A stretch of 40,364 nucleotides of DNA from Alphaproteobacteria bacterium (GTDB lineage: Bacteria > Pseudomonadota > Alphaproteobacteria > Caulobacterales > Aquidulcibacteraceae): assembly GCA_027484265.1 (NCBI GenBank), contig JAIXTH010000296.1:1-40364 (forward strand), in the 5' to 3' direction. A program made the position numbers and the translations under genes. This document shows, piece after piece, positions 1 to 7,549 of the stretch. Positions within the stretch are counted from its first letter, which is position 1. Every line of letters starts with the position of its first letter. The notes below the pieces were generated by a model that saw nothing but the letters and a program-made list of their open reading frames with translations, was not told where the DNA came from and searched no databases.

Positions 1-1
1 C

Positions 2-646
2 GAGCGGGAGGTGGTGGTGGTCACCACCTCCAACCGGCATCCCGACGAGCTGTACCGCAATGGCCTGAACCGCCAGCTGTTCGTGCCCTTCATCGAGCGG
101 ATCAAGGCGCAGCTGGATCTGCATGCGCTGGAGGGGCCGCGCGATTACCGGCTGCAGCGGCTCGAGCAGGAGCCTGTGTACCACGCACCGCTGGGCCCGG
201 CCGCTGCCGATGCGATGGACCGGGCCTGGACCCGGATGACACAGGGCGCGGCGCCTGCTCCGCAGACGCTGCTGGTGTCGGGGCGGGCGCTGGAGGTGCG
301 GCGGGCCGCCGGGGGCTGCGCGCGCTTCTCGTTCGAGGAGCTGTGCGCCCGTCCGCTGGGAGCGGCCGACTATCTCGCGATCGCGCGCCAGTTCCATACG
401 GTGCTGCTGGAAGGCGTGCCCAGGCTGGGCGCGGGCCTGCGCGACCAGGCGGCGCGCTTCCGCAATCTGATCGACGCGCTATACGAGAACCGCACCAAGC
501 TGATCGTCAGTGCCGATGCCGAGCCGGACCGACTGTATACGGAGGGTGTGCAGTCATTCGAGTTCGAGCGGACAGCCTCGCGTCTCTACGAGATGCGATC
601 GCACGCCTATCTGGCACAACGGCGCGGCGACGACGGCAGTGATTGA
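2..646 (+). CDS. zapE: Cell division protein ZapE (AFG1-like AAA+ ATPase), 3' part only
   Basis: Partial gene; the 5' end lies before the window and 214 residues are visible. ZapE/AFG1 is a cytoplasmic AAA+ type ATPase that, in Enterobacteria, acts at the division ring. The visible part starts in the ATPase core at the sensor-like TTSN, followed by the typical RHPDELYRNGLNRQLFVPFI stretch. The C-terminal lid has FRNLIDALYENRTKL and the closing ERTASRLYEM segment, both strongly characteristic of AFG1-type ATPases. Walker A and B lie outside the window. The GTG at position 11 is in frame but is not a start, since the family reads through it. The gene converges on pgl with only 33 bases between stop codons. 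Family call is firm; the division role is inferred from E. coli. Confidence 0.93.
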   Translation, partial: EREVVVVTTSNRHPDELYRNGLNRQLFVPFIERIKAQLDLHALEGPRDYRLQRLEQEPVYHAPLGPAAADAMDRAWTRMTQGAAPAPQTLLVSGRALEVRRAAGGCARFSFEELCARPLGAADYLAIARQFHTVLLEGVPRLGAGLRDQAARFRNLIDALYENRTKLIVSADAEPDRLYTEGVQSFEFERTASRLYEMRSHAYLAQRRGDDGSD

Positions 647-680
647 GGTGCGCTGGCGGGGAAGCCCGCGCGCTGCACCT
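646..680. terminator. Bidirectional hairpin between zapE and pgl
   Basis: An imperfect inverted repeat fills the gap between the two convergent stop codons. Arms 646-651 and 675-680 (AGGTGC / GCACCT) are perfect. The inner stem 656-660 / 665-669 closes a GAAG tetraloop, with a small internal loop between. There is no T-run on either side, so this is a structural guess at a shared terminator, not a classical rho-independent one. Confidence 0.45.
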
Positions 681-1387
681 CAGGGCGCCCACAGCACCAC
701 GCCAGCTGGCCCCGCCGCTTCCAGGGCTGCCCGTACCGGGGCTGCCAGCGGGTCATCTGCCAGTGCGGATTCCAGCACCGACCGCTTGTCGTCCCCCGCG
801 ATCAGCAGGCCAGTCCAGCCAGCTTCCGCGATGGCGGGCAGTGTCAGGGTCGCCCGGTGCGGCCAGATCTGCGCGCCCGCACAGCCGGTGGCATCGATCG
901 CGGCCAGAGTTGCCTGGCCATCAGGGTCCAGCGCCGCGGCGAGGCCGGCAGAGCCGGGGAACCACGACGCCGTGTGCGCATCACCCCCCATGCCCAGCAG
1001 GACCGCATCGAACGGCCGCAGCCGGGCATAGACGGGCTCGGCCATGCCGACGCCTTCGGCGGCAGCGGTGCCGGGCTGGTAGAGGCCATGGATGGTCACC
1101 CCGCTGGCGGCTGCAAAAGCCGTCCGCAGCAGGGTCTCGTTCGAGCCGGCTTCGCCTGGCGCCACCCACCGGTCATCCACCAGCGCGAGGTCTACCCGGC
1201 TCCAGTCCAGTGCCTGTGCAGCCAGGGCGCGGTAGGCCGGCTCCGGCGTCGACCCGCCCGACAGCGCCACAGAGACCCGCGCCTTGCGGGTCAGGGCATC
1301 GCGGATGACATCCGCCAGCATGCCGCTTGTGCCCTGCATCAGGGCGTCGCGGCTATCGAAGCTCAGGAGGGGCAGGTCGGGAATCAC
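680..1387 (-). CDS. pgl: 6-phosphogluconolactonase
   Basis: Hydrolyses 6-phosphogluconolactone to 6-phosphogluconate in the oxidative pentose phosphate / Entner-Doudoroff route; cytoplasmic. The 235-residue product has the family's LSGGSTPEPAYRAL phosphosugar loop near residues 42-55, the DDRWV and SNE motifs, and LGMGGDAHTASWFPG (usual form LGMGPDGHTASLFPG), where His is the expected catalytic residue. I chose the GTG at 1387 because it gives the family's usual length and starts just before the conserved DLPLLSFDSRDAL region. The open frame continues to 1540, but that extension is Arg/Cys-rich and unlike the family. No clear Shine-Dalgarno precedes the GTG. The usual partners zwf and edd are not in the window. 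Confidence 0.92.
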   Translation of the reverse strand: MIPDLPLLSFDSRDALMQGTSGMLADVIRDALTRKARVSVALSGGSTPEPAYRALAAQALDWSRVDLALVDDRWVAPGEAGSNETLLRTAFAAASGVTIHGLYQPGTAAAEGVGMAEPVYARLRPFDAVLLGMGGDAHTASWFPGSAGLAAALDPDGQATLAAIDATGCAGAQIWPHRATLTLPAIAEAGWTGLLIAGDDKRSVLESALADDPLAAPVRAALEAAGPAGVVLWAP

Positions 1388-1659
1388 GGTGACTCGGCTT
1401 GTCGGCAAACGGGGATGATCGTGGACATTTGCCTGCAGCGCCGCAACCCGTGCGCAGCAGCCACCTGCGGTCTGTCCAGCAGCTGTCCAGCAGCGTCCTC
1501 TGATCCGGCGATGTCCACGCGTTCCAGAAAGGCCATGCAAAACAATCCAGAAGGTCGCGGCGCTGTGCGGTTGTGCAGCGGGAGTCGCGCTGCACCTGTC
1601 CGACCGATCTGCTGCGGCGGTGATGCTGGCGGCCTCACTTCAGGACCGCCGCAGGATGC
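1388..1659. promoter_or_regulatory. Divergent control region between pgl and the GTA operon
   Basis: 272 bases without a convincing gene. It must carry the pgl promoter (leftward) and probably the main GTA promoter (rightward). Two structures are visible: a perfect 11-bp tandem duplication (CTGTCCAGCAG at 1472-1482 and 1483-1493) and a 9-bp inverted repeat at 1612-1620 / 1646-1654 ending on the terminase ribosome binding site. A GTA gp1 (small terminase-like) gene would be expected here by analogy with Rhodobacter. One open frame ends in an LQDRRRM stretch, but no start, family motif or fitting length supports it. No clear -35/-10 pair was found. Confidence 0.5.
1612..1654 (+). promoter_or_regulatory. 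Inverted repeat covering the terminase Shine-Dalgarno
   Basis: CTGCGGCGG (1612-1620) and CCGCCGCAG (1646-1654) are perfect 9-bp arms with a 25-base spacer. The right arm overlaps GCAGGA (1651-1656), the only plausible ribosome binding site for the ATG at 1660. A competing smaller stem is possible between GGCGG (1628-1632) and the same CCGCC (1646-1650). A folded leader would hide the start site of the first GTA gene. That it regulates anything is inference. Confidence 0.45.
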
Positions 1660-2991
1660 ATGTCACACGCTCTTCCGTCCAACCCTTTGTCTCCGGCCCA
1701 GCGCGCCGCGCTGCTGCCGTCCCGTCTGCGCGATCAGCTGTTCCGGCAGGTGGGTGCGCATCGGCTCCAGCATGTGCTGGAAGACTGGCGGATCTGGGCC
1801 CGGCACGACCAGTTGCCGCCGCCAGGCAACTGGCGGACCTGGCTGCTGCTGGGCGGGCGCGGCTCGGGCAAGACCCGGGCAGCGGCCGAGTGGGTGCGTG
1901 AGCGGATGGAATCCGGAACCGCTTCCCGCGCCGCCCTGATCGGCCCCACCTTTGCGGATGTGCGCGATGTGATGGTGCTGGGTGTATCCGGCCTGATCGC
2001 CACGGCGTCCTCCGGGTTGGAGCCGGTCTTCCAGCCGTCGCTGCGGCGGCTGGTGTGGCCCACCGGCGGCCAGGCCCTGCTGTTCAGCGCCGAGGATCCC
2101 GACAGTCTGCGCGGCCCGCAGTTCGACCTCGCCTGGGGCGACGAGATTGCCGCCTGGAGCGCACCCGACGACCTGCTCGACCGGCTGCGCCCGGCGATGC
2201 GGGTCGGGGAGGATCCCCGGATGGTGCTGTCCACCACGCCGCGCCCGATCCCCGCGGTGAAGCGGCTGCTGGGCGACCCCGCCTGCCGCATCACCCGCTC
2301 CAGCACCGCCGCCAATGCCGCCAATCTGGCTCCGGCCCTGATGGATGACCTGGCGGCCCGCTATGGCCAGTCGGTATGGGCACGTCAGGAGCTGGGCGGC
2401 GAGCTGATCGAGGATCCCGAAGGCGCCTTGTGGACACGGGCCGACCTTGACGCCGCCCGTGCCCGCTTCGAGGACGTTCCGTTCGACCGGCTGCTGGTGG
2501 CGGTGGATCCGCCGACTTCCAAAGGCGACACGGCCGACACCTGCGGCATCGTCGTGGCCGGCCGCATCGGCTCCGGCCGGACAGCCCGGGCCATGGTCCT
2601 GGCAGACTGCTCCGTACAAGGATTGCCGCCCCGCGGCTGGGCCGCAGCTGTGACAGGCGCCTTCCAGAGCTATCAGGCCGACTTCGTCCTGGCCGAGGGC
2701 AACCAGGGCGGCGAAATGGTGCGGGCGGTGCTGCAGGAGGCCTGCCCCGGCCTGCCGGTGCGCCTGGTCCATGCCAGCCGCAGCAAGCGTGCCCGCGCCG
2801 AACCGGTGGCGATCGCCTACAACACGGGACGGGTCGGCCACGCCGGCCTGTTCCGCGAGCTCGAGGACCAGATGTGCTGCTTCGGCGCACCCGGTTTCCG
2901 CGGCAGCCCCGACCGCCTCGACGCCCTGGTCTGGGCCATCACCGATCTTCTCCTCACCGCGCCGGCCGAGCCGCGCGCCCGCTCCCTGTGA
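1660..2991 (+). CDS. GTA large terminase (gp2-like, TerL)
   Basis: Packaging motor of the gene transfer agent: it cuts host DNA and drives it into capsids. At 443 residues it has the usual length. The ATPase domain carries Walker A GGRGSGKT (residues 65-72) and Walker B FDLAWGDE (155-162). The C-terminal nuclease domain starts around the VDPPTSKGDTADTCGIVVAG segment, whose first Asp is an expected metal ligand. The stretch AEGNQGGEMV is also typical of RcGTA-type terminases. The start is ATG with GCAGGA four bases upstream. It is first in a long same-strand operon; the portal gene follows after 10 bases. No small terminase is recognisable upstream, so specificity for pac sites is not expected, in line with generalised packaging by GTAs. 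Confidence 0.95.
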   Translation: MSHALPSNPLSPAQRAALLPSRLRDQLFRQVGAHRLQHVLEDWRIWARHDQLPPPGNWRTWLLLGGRGSGKTRAAAEWVRERMESGTASRAALIGPTFADVRDVMVLGVSGLIATASSGLEPVFQPSLRRLVWPTGGQALLFSAEDPDSLRGPQFDLAWGDEIAAWSAPDDLLDRLRPAMRVGEDPRMVLSTTPRPIPAVKRLLGDPACRITRSSTAANAANLAPALMDDLAARYGQSVWARQELGGELIEDPEGALWTRADLDAARARFEDVPFDRLLVAVDPPTSKGDTADTCGIVVAGRIGSGRTARAMVLADCSVQGLPPRGWAAAVTGAFQSYQADFVLAEGNQGGEMVRAVLQEACPGLPVRLVHASRSKRARAEPVAIAYNTGRVGHAGLFRELEDQMCCFGAPGFRGSPDRLDALVWAITDLLLTAPAEPRARSL

Positions 2992-3001
2992 GTGACCTGC
3001 C

Positions 3002-4189
3002 ATGCGCTTTGCTCCGTTCAGACTGTTCCAGCGCCCACCGGCACGCTCCGAGCCCGAACAGCGGCAGGCTGGCCCGCTCGTGGCATGGTCCACCCCCGGC
3101 CAGCCGGCCTGGACCACGCGTGACTATCGGGCGCTGGCCCGCGAGGGCTATCAGCGCAACGCCATCGCCTATCGGTGCGTGCGGCTGGTGGCAGAGGCTG
3201 CGGCGTCCGTGCCGCTGCGAGCCGATGCCGGGTGTGCGCCCGATCATCCGTATCTGGCGCTTCTCGCCAGCCCCAATGGCGAACAGTCCGGCACCGAACT
3301 CCTCGAGAGCCTGTTCGGGCACCTGCAGATTGCGGGGAACGGCTGGCTGGAGCTGACGGCCATCGACGGTGTCCCGCGGGCCATCATGGCGCTGCGGCCC
3401 GATCAGGTGCGGATCATTCCGGGTACTGACGGCTGGCCGGCCGGGTGGGAACACCAGGCAGGGGCGCGCACCCGGCGCCTGTGGCGCGACGCTGCCAGCG
3501 ATCGCGCCCCGATCCTCCAGTTCAAGCTGTTCAACCCCGTGGACGATCTGTACGGCCAGTCGCCGCTCGAGGCCGCCGCGACGTCCGTCGACATCCACAA
3601 TGCCGGCGGGGCCTGGAACAAGGCGCTGATCGACAATGCCGCCCGCCCGTCCGGGGCGCTGGTCTATCGCGGCACCGACAGTGACCTCAAGATGCCCGAC
3701 AGCCAGTTCGAGCGCCTGAAGGCCGAGATGACCCAGCTCTATGCCGGTGCGGGCAATGCCGGCCGGCCCATGGTGCTGGACGGGGGGCTGCAATGGACCC
3801 CCATGAGCCTGACGCCCACCGAGATGGATTTCATCGAGGCGCGGCGCTCGGCGGCGCGTGATATCGCCCTGGCCTTCGGCGTGCCGCCGATGCTGCTCGG
3901 CATCCCGGGTGACAACACCTACGCCAATTACCGCGAGGCCAATCTCGCCTTCTGGCGCCAGACCGTGCTGCCGCTGGCCCGCAAGGCCGCTGCGGCCCTG
4001 TCCACCTGGTTGCGGCCTTGGAGCGATACCCCCTTCGCCATCACGGCAGACCCCGACGGCATCCCCGCCCTGGCCGACGAGCGCGCGGCGCTGTGGGCGC
4101 GGCTGGAGGCCTCGAGCTTCCTCGGCACCGACGAGAAGCGCGCCCTTGCGGGTCTGCCCCCCCTTTCCAACGGGAGCCTGCAGCCATGA
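3002..4189 (+). CDS. GTA portal protein (gp3-like, HK97 portal family)
   Basis: Forms the ring at the capsid vertex through which DNA enters. The 395-residue length fits. Family signs are NAIAYRCVRLVAEAAASVPL near the N-terminus, the NGWLE strand, the PSGALVY and DFIEARRSAARDIALAFGVPPMLLG block, and NTYANYREANLAFWRQTVLPLA, all typical of HK97-type portals in phages and RcGTA. It starts 10 bases after the terminase stop. Its stop overlaps the next start as ATGA, which suggests translational coupling. The frame is intact with no sign of decay. Confidence 0.95.
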   Translation: MRFAPFRLFQRPPARSEPEQRQAGPLVAWSTPGQPAWTTRDYRALAREGYQRNAIAYRCVRLVAEAAASVPLRADAGCAPDHPYLALLASPNGEQSGTELLESLFGHLQIAGNGWLELTAIDGVPRAIMALRPDQVRIIPGTDGWPAGWEHQAGARTRRLWRDAASDRAPILQFKLFNPVDDLYGQSPLEAAATSVDIHNAGGAWNKALIDNAARPSGALVYRGTDSDLKMPDSQFERLKAEMTQLYAGAGNAGRPMVLDGGLQWTPMSLTPTEMDFIEARRSAARDIALAFGVPPMLLGIPGDNTYANYREANLAFWRQTVLPLARKAAAALSTWLRPWSDTPFAITADPDGIPALADERAALWARLEASSFLGTDEKRALAGLPPLSNGSLQP

Positions 4190-4464
4190 GCGAGAGTCAG
4201 TTCGGGCGATCCGGACCGGACAGCCCCCGCCTGTTCGATCCGCGCATCACCATCGCCGTTCTGCTGACCCTGTCGGTCGAGGTCGGCGGCGCCCTGCTCT
4301 GGATCGGATCGGCAGCCCAGCGGATCGCTGCGGTGGAGACCACCCTGGCAGTCCAGGCGCCGGTGGCCGAGCGTCTGGCACGGCTGGAGGCCGAGATGGC
4401 GGCGGCGCGCGCCGCGCTGAACCGGATCGAAAGCCGCCTCGACCGTGACGGGGGCCAGCCATGA
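4186..4464 (+). CDS. Small membrane/coiled-coil protein of the GTA cluster (gp3.5 position)
   Basis: 92 residues, ATGA-coupled to the portal gene upstream (start 4186) and to the protease gene downstream. One hydrophobic segment at about residues 20-43 (ITIAVLLTLSVEVGGALLWI) is followed by an Ala/Glu/Arg-rich helix to residue 88 with coiled-coil character. It sits where the Rhodobacter GTA has the uncharacterised g3.5 gene. I know of no assigned function. The topology, one membrane pass plus a coiled coil, recalls small phage lysis or membrane-anchor proteins, but this is only a resemblance of shape. The ATG at 4186 is chosen because of the overlap; the open frame extends further upstream inside the portal gene, out of phase with it. 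Confidence 0.8.
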   Translation: MSESQFGRSGPDSPRLFDPRITIAVLLTLSVEVGGALLWIGSAAQRIAAVETTLAVQAPVAERLARLEAEMAAARAALNRIESRLDRDGGQP

Positions 4465-4898
4465 CCGGCCTGTTCGTGGCCGGTTACGCCAGCCTGTTCG
4501 GGGTGGCGGATCTGGCGGGCGACGTGGTGTCGCCAGGCGCCTTTGCCGGCAGCCTGGCGGTCCTGCCCGCCACCCGCCTGCGGATGCTGATGCAGCATGA
4601 CCCGTCCCGCCTGCTCGGTCGCTGGACCTGCGCGCGGGAGGACACGGTGGGCCTGTGGGTCGAGGGCCTGCTGGACACCGCCAGCGCCGAGGGTCTGCGC
4701 GCAGCAGCCCTGGTGGGCACCGGCAGCCTCGACGGGCTGTCGATCGGCTTCCGCACCCTGGCGGCCGCACCCCGCAGCGGCGGCGGCCGCCGCCTCGACC
4801 GCATCGACCTGCGCGAAGTCTCGCTCGTTGCCTTTCCCATGCTGCCGCAGGCGCGCCTGCGCATCGCGGCCAGCCCCGCCAGCCTCCTCGCCGCCTGA
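4461..4898 (+). CDS. GTA prohead protease (gp4-like, peptidase S78 / HK97 family)
   Basis: Serine protease that trims the scaffold arm of the capsid protein during head maturation. At 145 residues it is somewhat short, as is common in GTA clusters. The N-terminal FVAGYASLFGVADLAGDVVSPGAF matches the S78 fold. The expected catalytic His is in MLMQHDPSRLLGRW (His46) and the Ser in LDGLSIGF (Ser94). It is ATGA-coupled to the preceding small gene and placed just before its presumed substrate, the major capsid protein. Confidence 0.93.
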   Translation: MTGLFVAGYASLFGVADLAGDVVSPGAFAGSLAVLPATRLRMLMQHDPSRLLGRWTCAREDTVGLWVEGLLDTASAEGLRAAALVGTGSLDGLSIGFRTLAAAPRSGGGRRLDRIDLREVSLVAFPMLPQARLRIAASPASLLAA

Positions 4899-4929
4899 GT
4901 GCGGCGCCTTCACCCGGAGAAACCAGCCC

Positions 4930-6174
4930 ATGGAAACCAAGATGCATCCCCCCGCCACCGGTCCGGCCAGCCCGGCCGAGGCCCGTGCCGCGCAGCAGGC
5001 GCTGCTGGCCACCTTCGAAGCCTACAAGACCGCCAATGACGAGCGTCTGGCGGCGCTGGAAGGCAAGGCCGCCACCGACATCCTGCTGGATGACCGGGTC
5101 GGCCGGATCGACGCCGCCCTCGCCCGCGCCCAGGCCAGCCTCGACCGCCTGGCCATCAGTGCCGCCCGTCCGGCCCTCGGCGCCCCCGCCGATCCGGCTG
5201 GGGACGAGCGCAAGGAGGCATTCGCCGCCTATCTGCGCCGCGGTGATGAAGCCGCCCTCATGAGGATCGAGGCCAAGTCGCTGTCGGCAGCGGTGCCGTC
5301 CGAGGGCGGCCATGTGGCGCCGCCCGAAGTGGCCGCCTCCATCGACCGCCGCCTGACCGCCGCCTCGCCGATCCGCAGGATCGCCACCGTCCGCGTGACC
5401 GGCTCCGGCACCTTCCGCAAGCCGGTCTCCATCACCACCCCCGCAGTTGGCTGGGTGAGCGAGAAGGCGGTGCGCCCGGAGACCGCCACCCCGAGCCTCG
5501 ATCTGCTGAGCTTCCCGGTTGGCGAGGTGTATGCGATGGCCGCCGCCACCCAGACCCTGCTGGAGGACGCCATCGTCGACATCGACCAGTGGCTGGCGGG
5601 CGAGATCGCCGAGAGCTTTGCCGTTGCCGAGGGCGCAGCCTTCGTTACCGGAGACGGCCTCAGCAAGCCCAGGGGCTTCCTGGCGGTACCCAGTGCTCCT
5701 GAAGCCTCCGCCCAGTGGGGCCAGCTGGGCTATCTCGCCACCGGTGCGGCCGGTGCCTTCCCCACCAGCAATCCGGTGGACCGGCTGGTGGACCTCACCT
5801 ACGCGCCCCGCACCCCGTACCGGGGCAATGCCAGCTTCGTCATGAACCGCCGCACCGTCGGCACGGTGCGCAAGTTCAAGGACGGACAGGGCAATTACAT
5901 CTGGCAGCCGTCGCTGGTGGCCGGACAGCCCGCAACCCTGCTCGGCTTTGCCGTGCACGAGTGCGAGGACATGCCCGATGTGGCGGCCGATGCCATGGCC
6001 ATCGCCTTTGGCGACTTTGCCCGTGGCTATCTGGTGGTGGACCGGGCCGATGTCCGGATCCTGCGCGACCCCTTCACCGCCAAGCCGTTCGTGATGTTCT
6101 ACGTCACCAAGCGGGTTGGCGGCGGGGTGCAGGACTTCGACGCCATCAAGCTCCTCAAGTTCGCAGCCAGCTGA
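4930..6174 (+). CDS. GTA major capsid protein (gp5-like, HK97 fold)
   Basis: Forms the GTA head. The 414-residue product starts at ATG 4930 behind CCGGAGAAA; the open frame reaches back to 4597 but overlaps the protease gene. Residues 20-75 form an Ala/Leu/Glu-rich helical arm typical of the HK97 delta (scaffold) domain. A plausible processing zone lies around KSLSA (116-120), followed by the mature start-like EGGHVAPPE. The HK97 core then follows, with FPVGEVYAMAAATQTLLEDA and the C-terminal FGDFARGYLVVDRADVRILRDPFT block, well conserved in phage and GTA capsids. The cleavage site is inferred, not seen. Confidence 0.95.
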   Translation: METKMHPPATGPASPAEARAAQQALLATFEAYKTANDERLAALEGKAATDILLDDRVGRIDAALARAQASLDRLAISAARPALGAPADPAGDERKEAFAAYLRRGDEAALMRIEAKSLSAAVPSEGGHVAPPEVAASIDRRLTAASPIRRIATVRVTGSGTFRKPVSITTPAVGWVSEKAVRPETATPSLDLLSFPVGEVYAMAAATQTLLEDAIVDIDQWLAGEIAESFAVAEGAAFVTGDGLSKPRGFLAVPSAPEASAQWGQLGYLATGAAGAFPTSNPVDRLVDLTYAPRTPYRGNASFVMNRRTVGTVRKFKDGQGNYIWQPSLVAGQPATLLGFAVHECEDMPDVAADAMAIAFGDFARGYLVVDRADVRILRDPFTAKPFVMFYVTKRVGGGVQDFDAIKLLKFAAS

Positions 6175-6190
6175 CGCAGGAGCCACCACC

Positions 6191-6709
6191 ATGCCGCTGC
6201 ACACGCTGGTTCCCCCCGCCGCCGAGCCGGTCAGCCTGGACGAGGCCCGTGCCTGGCTGCGCCTTGGCCATGACGGGGACGACACCGCCCTGATCCCGGC
6301 GATTGCCGGCGCCCGGGCTGCGTTCGAGGCCCGTACGGGCCGTGCCCTGGTGGCGCGGACGGTCCGGGAGAGCTTTGCGGCGGCCCGGACTGCGGGGGCG
6401 GGGCCACGCCTCCTCACCCCGTCCCTGCAACCGGTGACGGCACTTGCGGCCGTCACCCTGACGGGTCCCGCCGGAGCTGCCTCCCCGGCTCCGGCGGGGC
6501 TTGTCACCATCGAGGACGGGCGCCTGCGCCTGTCCCGCGCGGTGGAGGGCCTCACGGTTGATTATGTTGCCGGTGCAGCCACCAGCACGGCGGCGGTGCC
6601 GCCTGCGGACCGGGTGGCGGTGCTGGAGGAACTGGCGGCCCTGATGGCCCGGCGCGAAGCCGGCGTGACGGCGCCCGCGCCTCCGGGGCAGGCGGAGCCA
6701 CGGCTGTGA
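6191..6709 (+). CDS. GTA head-tail adaptor (gp6-like connector)
   Basis: 172 residues; start ATG 6191, 16 bases after the capsid stop, with AGGAG at 6179-6183. Residues 12-50 (EPVSLDEARAWLRLGHDGDD and the following I-P-A-I-A-G-A-R-A-A-F-E stretch) match the gp6-like head-tail connector family, which binds the portal ring from below. The stop overlaps the next start as GTGA. In Rhodobacter a stopper gene (gp7) follows; here the next gene is the tail terminator, so gp7 is absent or its role is taken by another protein. Confidence 0.88.
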   Translation: MPLHTLVPPAAEPVSLDEARAWLRLGHDGDDTALIPAIAGARAAFEARTGRALVARTVRESFAAARTAGAGPRLLTPSLQPVTALAAVTLTGPAGAASPAPAGLVTIEDGRLRLSRAVEGLTVDYVAGAATSTAAVPPADRVAVLEELAALMARREAGVTAPAPPGQAEPRL

Positions 6710-7107
6710 CCGCTGCTGCCACCCGCGCTGCCCTGGCTGCCGCCTTCGCTGCCGACACCGGTGTGCGGGCCAGCCTCGGCAACCCCGTGCGTCTGATGGA
6801 GCCCCCCGCCAGGGGCGCGCTGCCGGCAGCGGTCTGGCGCCGCTGGGAGACCCGTCCCGCCGGCGCCAGCCTTGCCCCCTCCGACGAGCACACCATCACC
6901 CTGGAGGTGGTCACGCGCGAGGCCGGGGTCGAGGCGGCGCGCGCCGCCATCGCCGCCCTCTCGGCAGCTGCCGCCAGCATGCGGCCGACCCCGCCGGACG
7001 TGCACATCGTGCTGGTCCTGCCGGTCTATGCCGACGTGATGCGCCAGGCCGACCAGCGCGGCTGGACCGGCATCCTCCGCCTCAAAGTGATCGCCGAGCC
7101 GATCTGA
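6706..7107 (+). CDS. GTA tail terminator (gp8-like, DUF3168)
   Basis: 133 residues, GTG start at 6706 in a GTGA overlap with the adaptor gene. The DUF3168 pattern is visible: an N-terminal helix, the P-V-R-L strand, SLAPSDEHTITLEVVTREAG in the centre and the closing GWTGILRLKVIAEPI strand. In RcGTA the equivalent protein caps the tail tube where it meets the head. Codon use and base composition look like the neighbours. Confidence 0.9.
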   Translation: MTAAATRAALAAAFAADTGVRASLGNPVRLMEPPARGALPAAVWRRWETRPAGASLAPSDEHTITLEVVTREAGVEAARAAIAALSAAAASMRPTPPDVHIVLVLPVYADVMRQADQRGWTGILRLKVIAEPI

Positions 7108-7132
7108 ACCCCTCGCACTCTGGAGAGCTCCC

Positions 7133-7549
7133 ATGGCCGGACAGGCAGGACGCGATGTCCTTCTCAAGATATCCGACGGGGCGGCCACGCCGTCCTTCAC
7201 CACGGTTGCCGGCCTGCGGGCGCGGACCATCGCGCTGGCATCCCGGCTGGTGGATGCCACTGCCTCGGACAGTCCGGGCAACTGGCGCGAGCTGCTGCCG
7301 GCTGCAGGCCTCAAGGAGGTGAGCGTGTCTGGCTCGGGCGTGTTCAAGGATGCCCCGTCCGATGCGCTGGTGCGCGCCAGCTTCTTTGCCCAGGACGTGC
7401 GGGTCTGGCGGCTGGTGATCCCGGACTTCGGCACGCTGGAAGGGCCGTTCCAGATCTCGAACCTCGAATATGGCGGGGCCCATGACGGCGAGGCGACCTT
7501 CTCGCTCACGCTGTCCAGCGCCGGCGCTATCGGGTTTGCGGCGCTATGA
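7133..7549 (+). CDS. GTA major tail (tube) protein (gp9-like, TP901-1 family)
   Basis: 138 residues, start ATG 7133 with GGAGAG eight bases upstream. It begins MAGQAGRDVLLKISD, typical of the TP901-1 / GTA tail tube family, and ends with FQISNLEYGGAHDGEATFSLTLSSAG, the usual C-terminal strands. It builds the short tube of the siphovirus-like GTA tail. It overlaps the next gene by four bases (ATGA). It has its own good ribosome binding site, as expected for a protein needed in many copies. Confidence 0.93.
   Translation: MAGQAGRDVLLKISDGAATPSFTTVAGLRARTIALASRLVDATASDSPGNWRELLPAAGLKEVSVSGSGVFKDAPSDALVRASFFAQDVRVWRLVIPDFGTLEGPFQISNLEYGGAHDGEATFSLTLSSAGAIGFAAL

Noticed and set aside
1511-1659. 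Possible GTA gp1 gene ahead of terminase
   Set aside because: Frames here lack a supported start, are Cys/Arg-rich and run through the terminase start without a matching stop.
3928-6555. 875-codon minus-strand open frame over the GTA head genes
   Set aside because: Antisense shadow; its translation is Gly/Arg-rich without family motifs, while the plus strand encodes portal, protease, capsid and adaptor.
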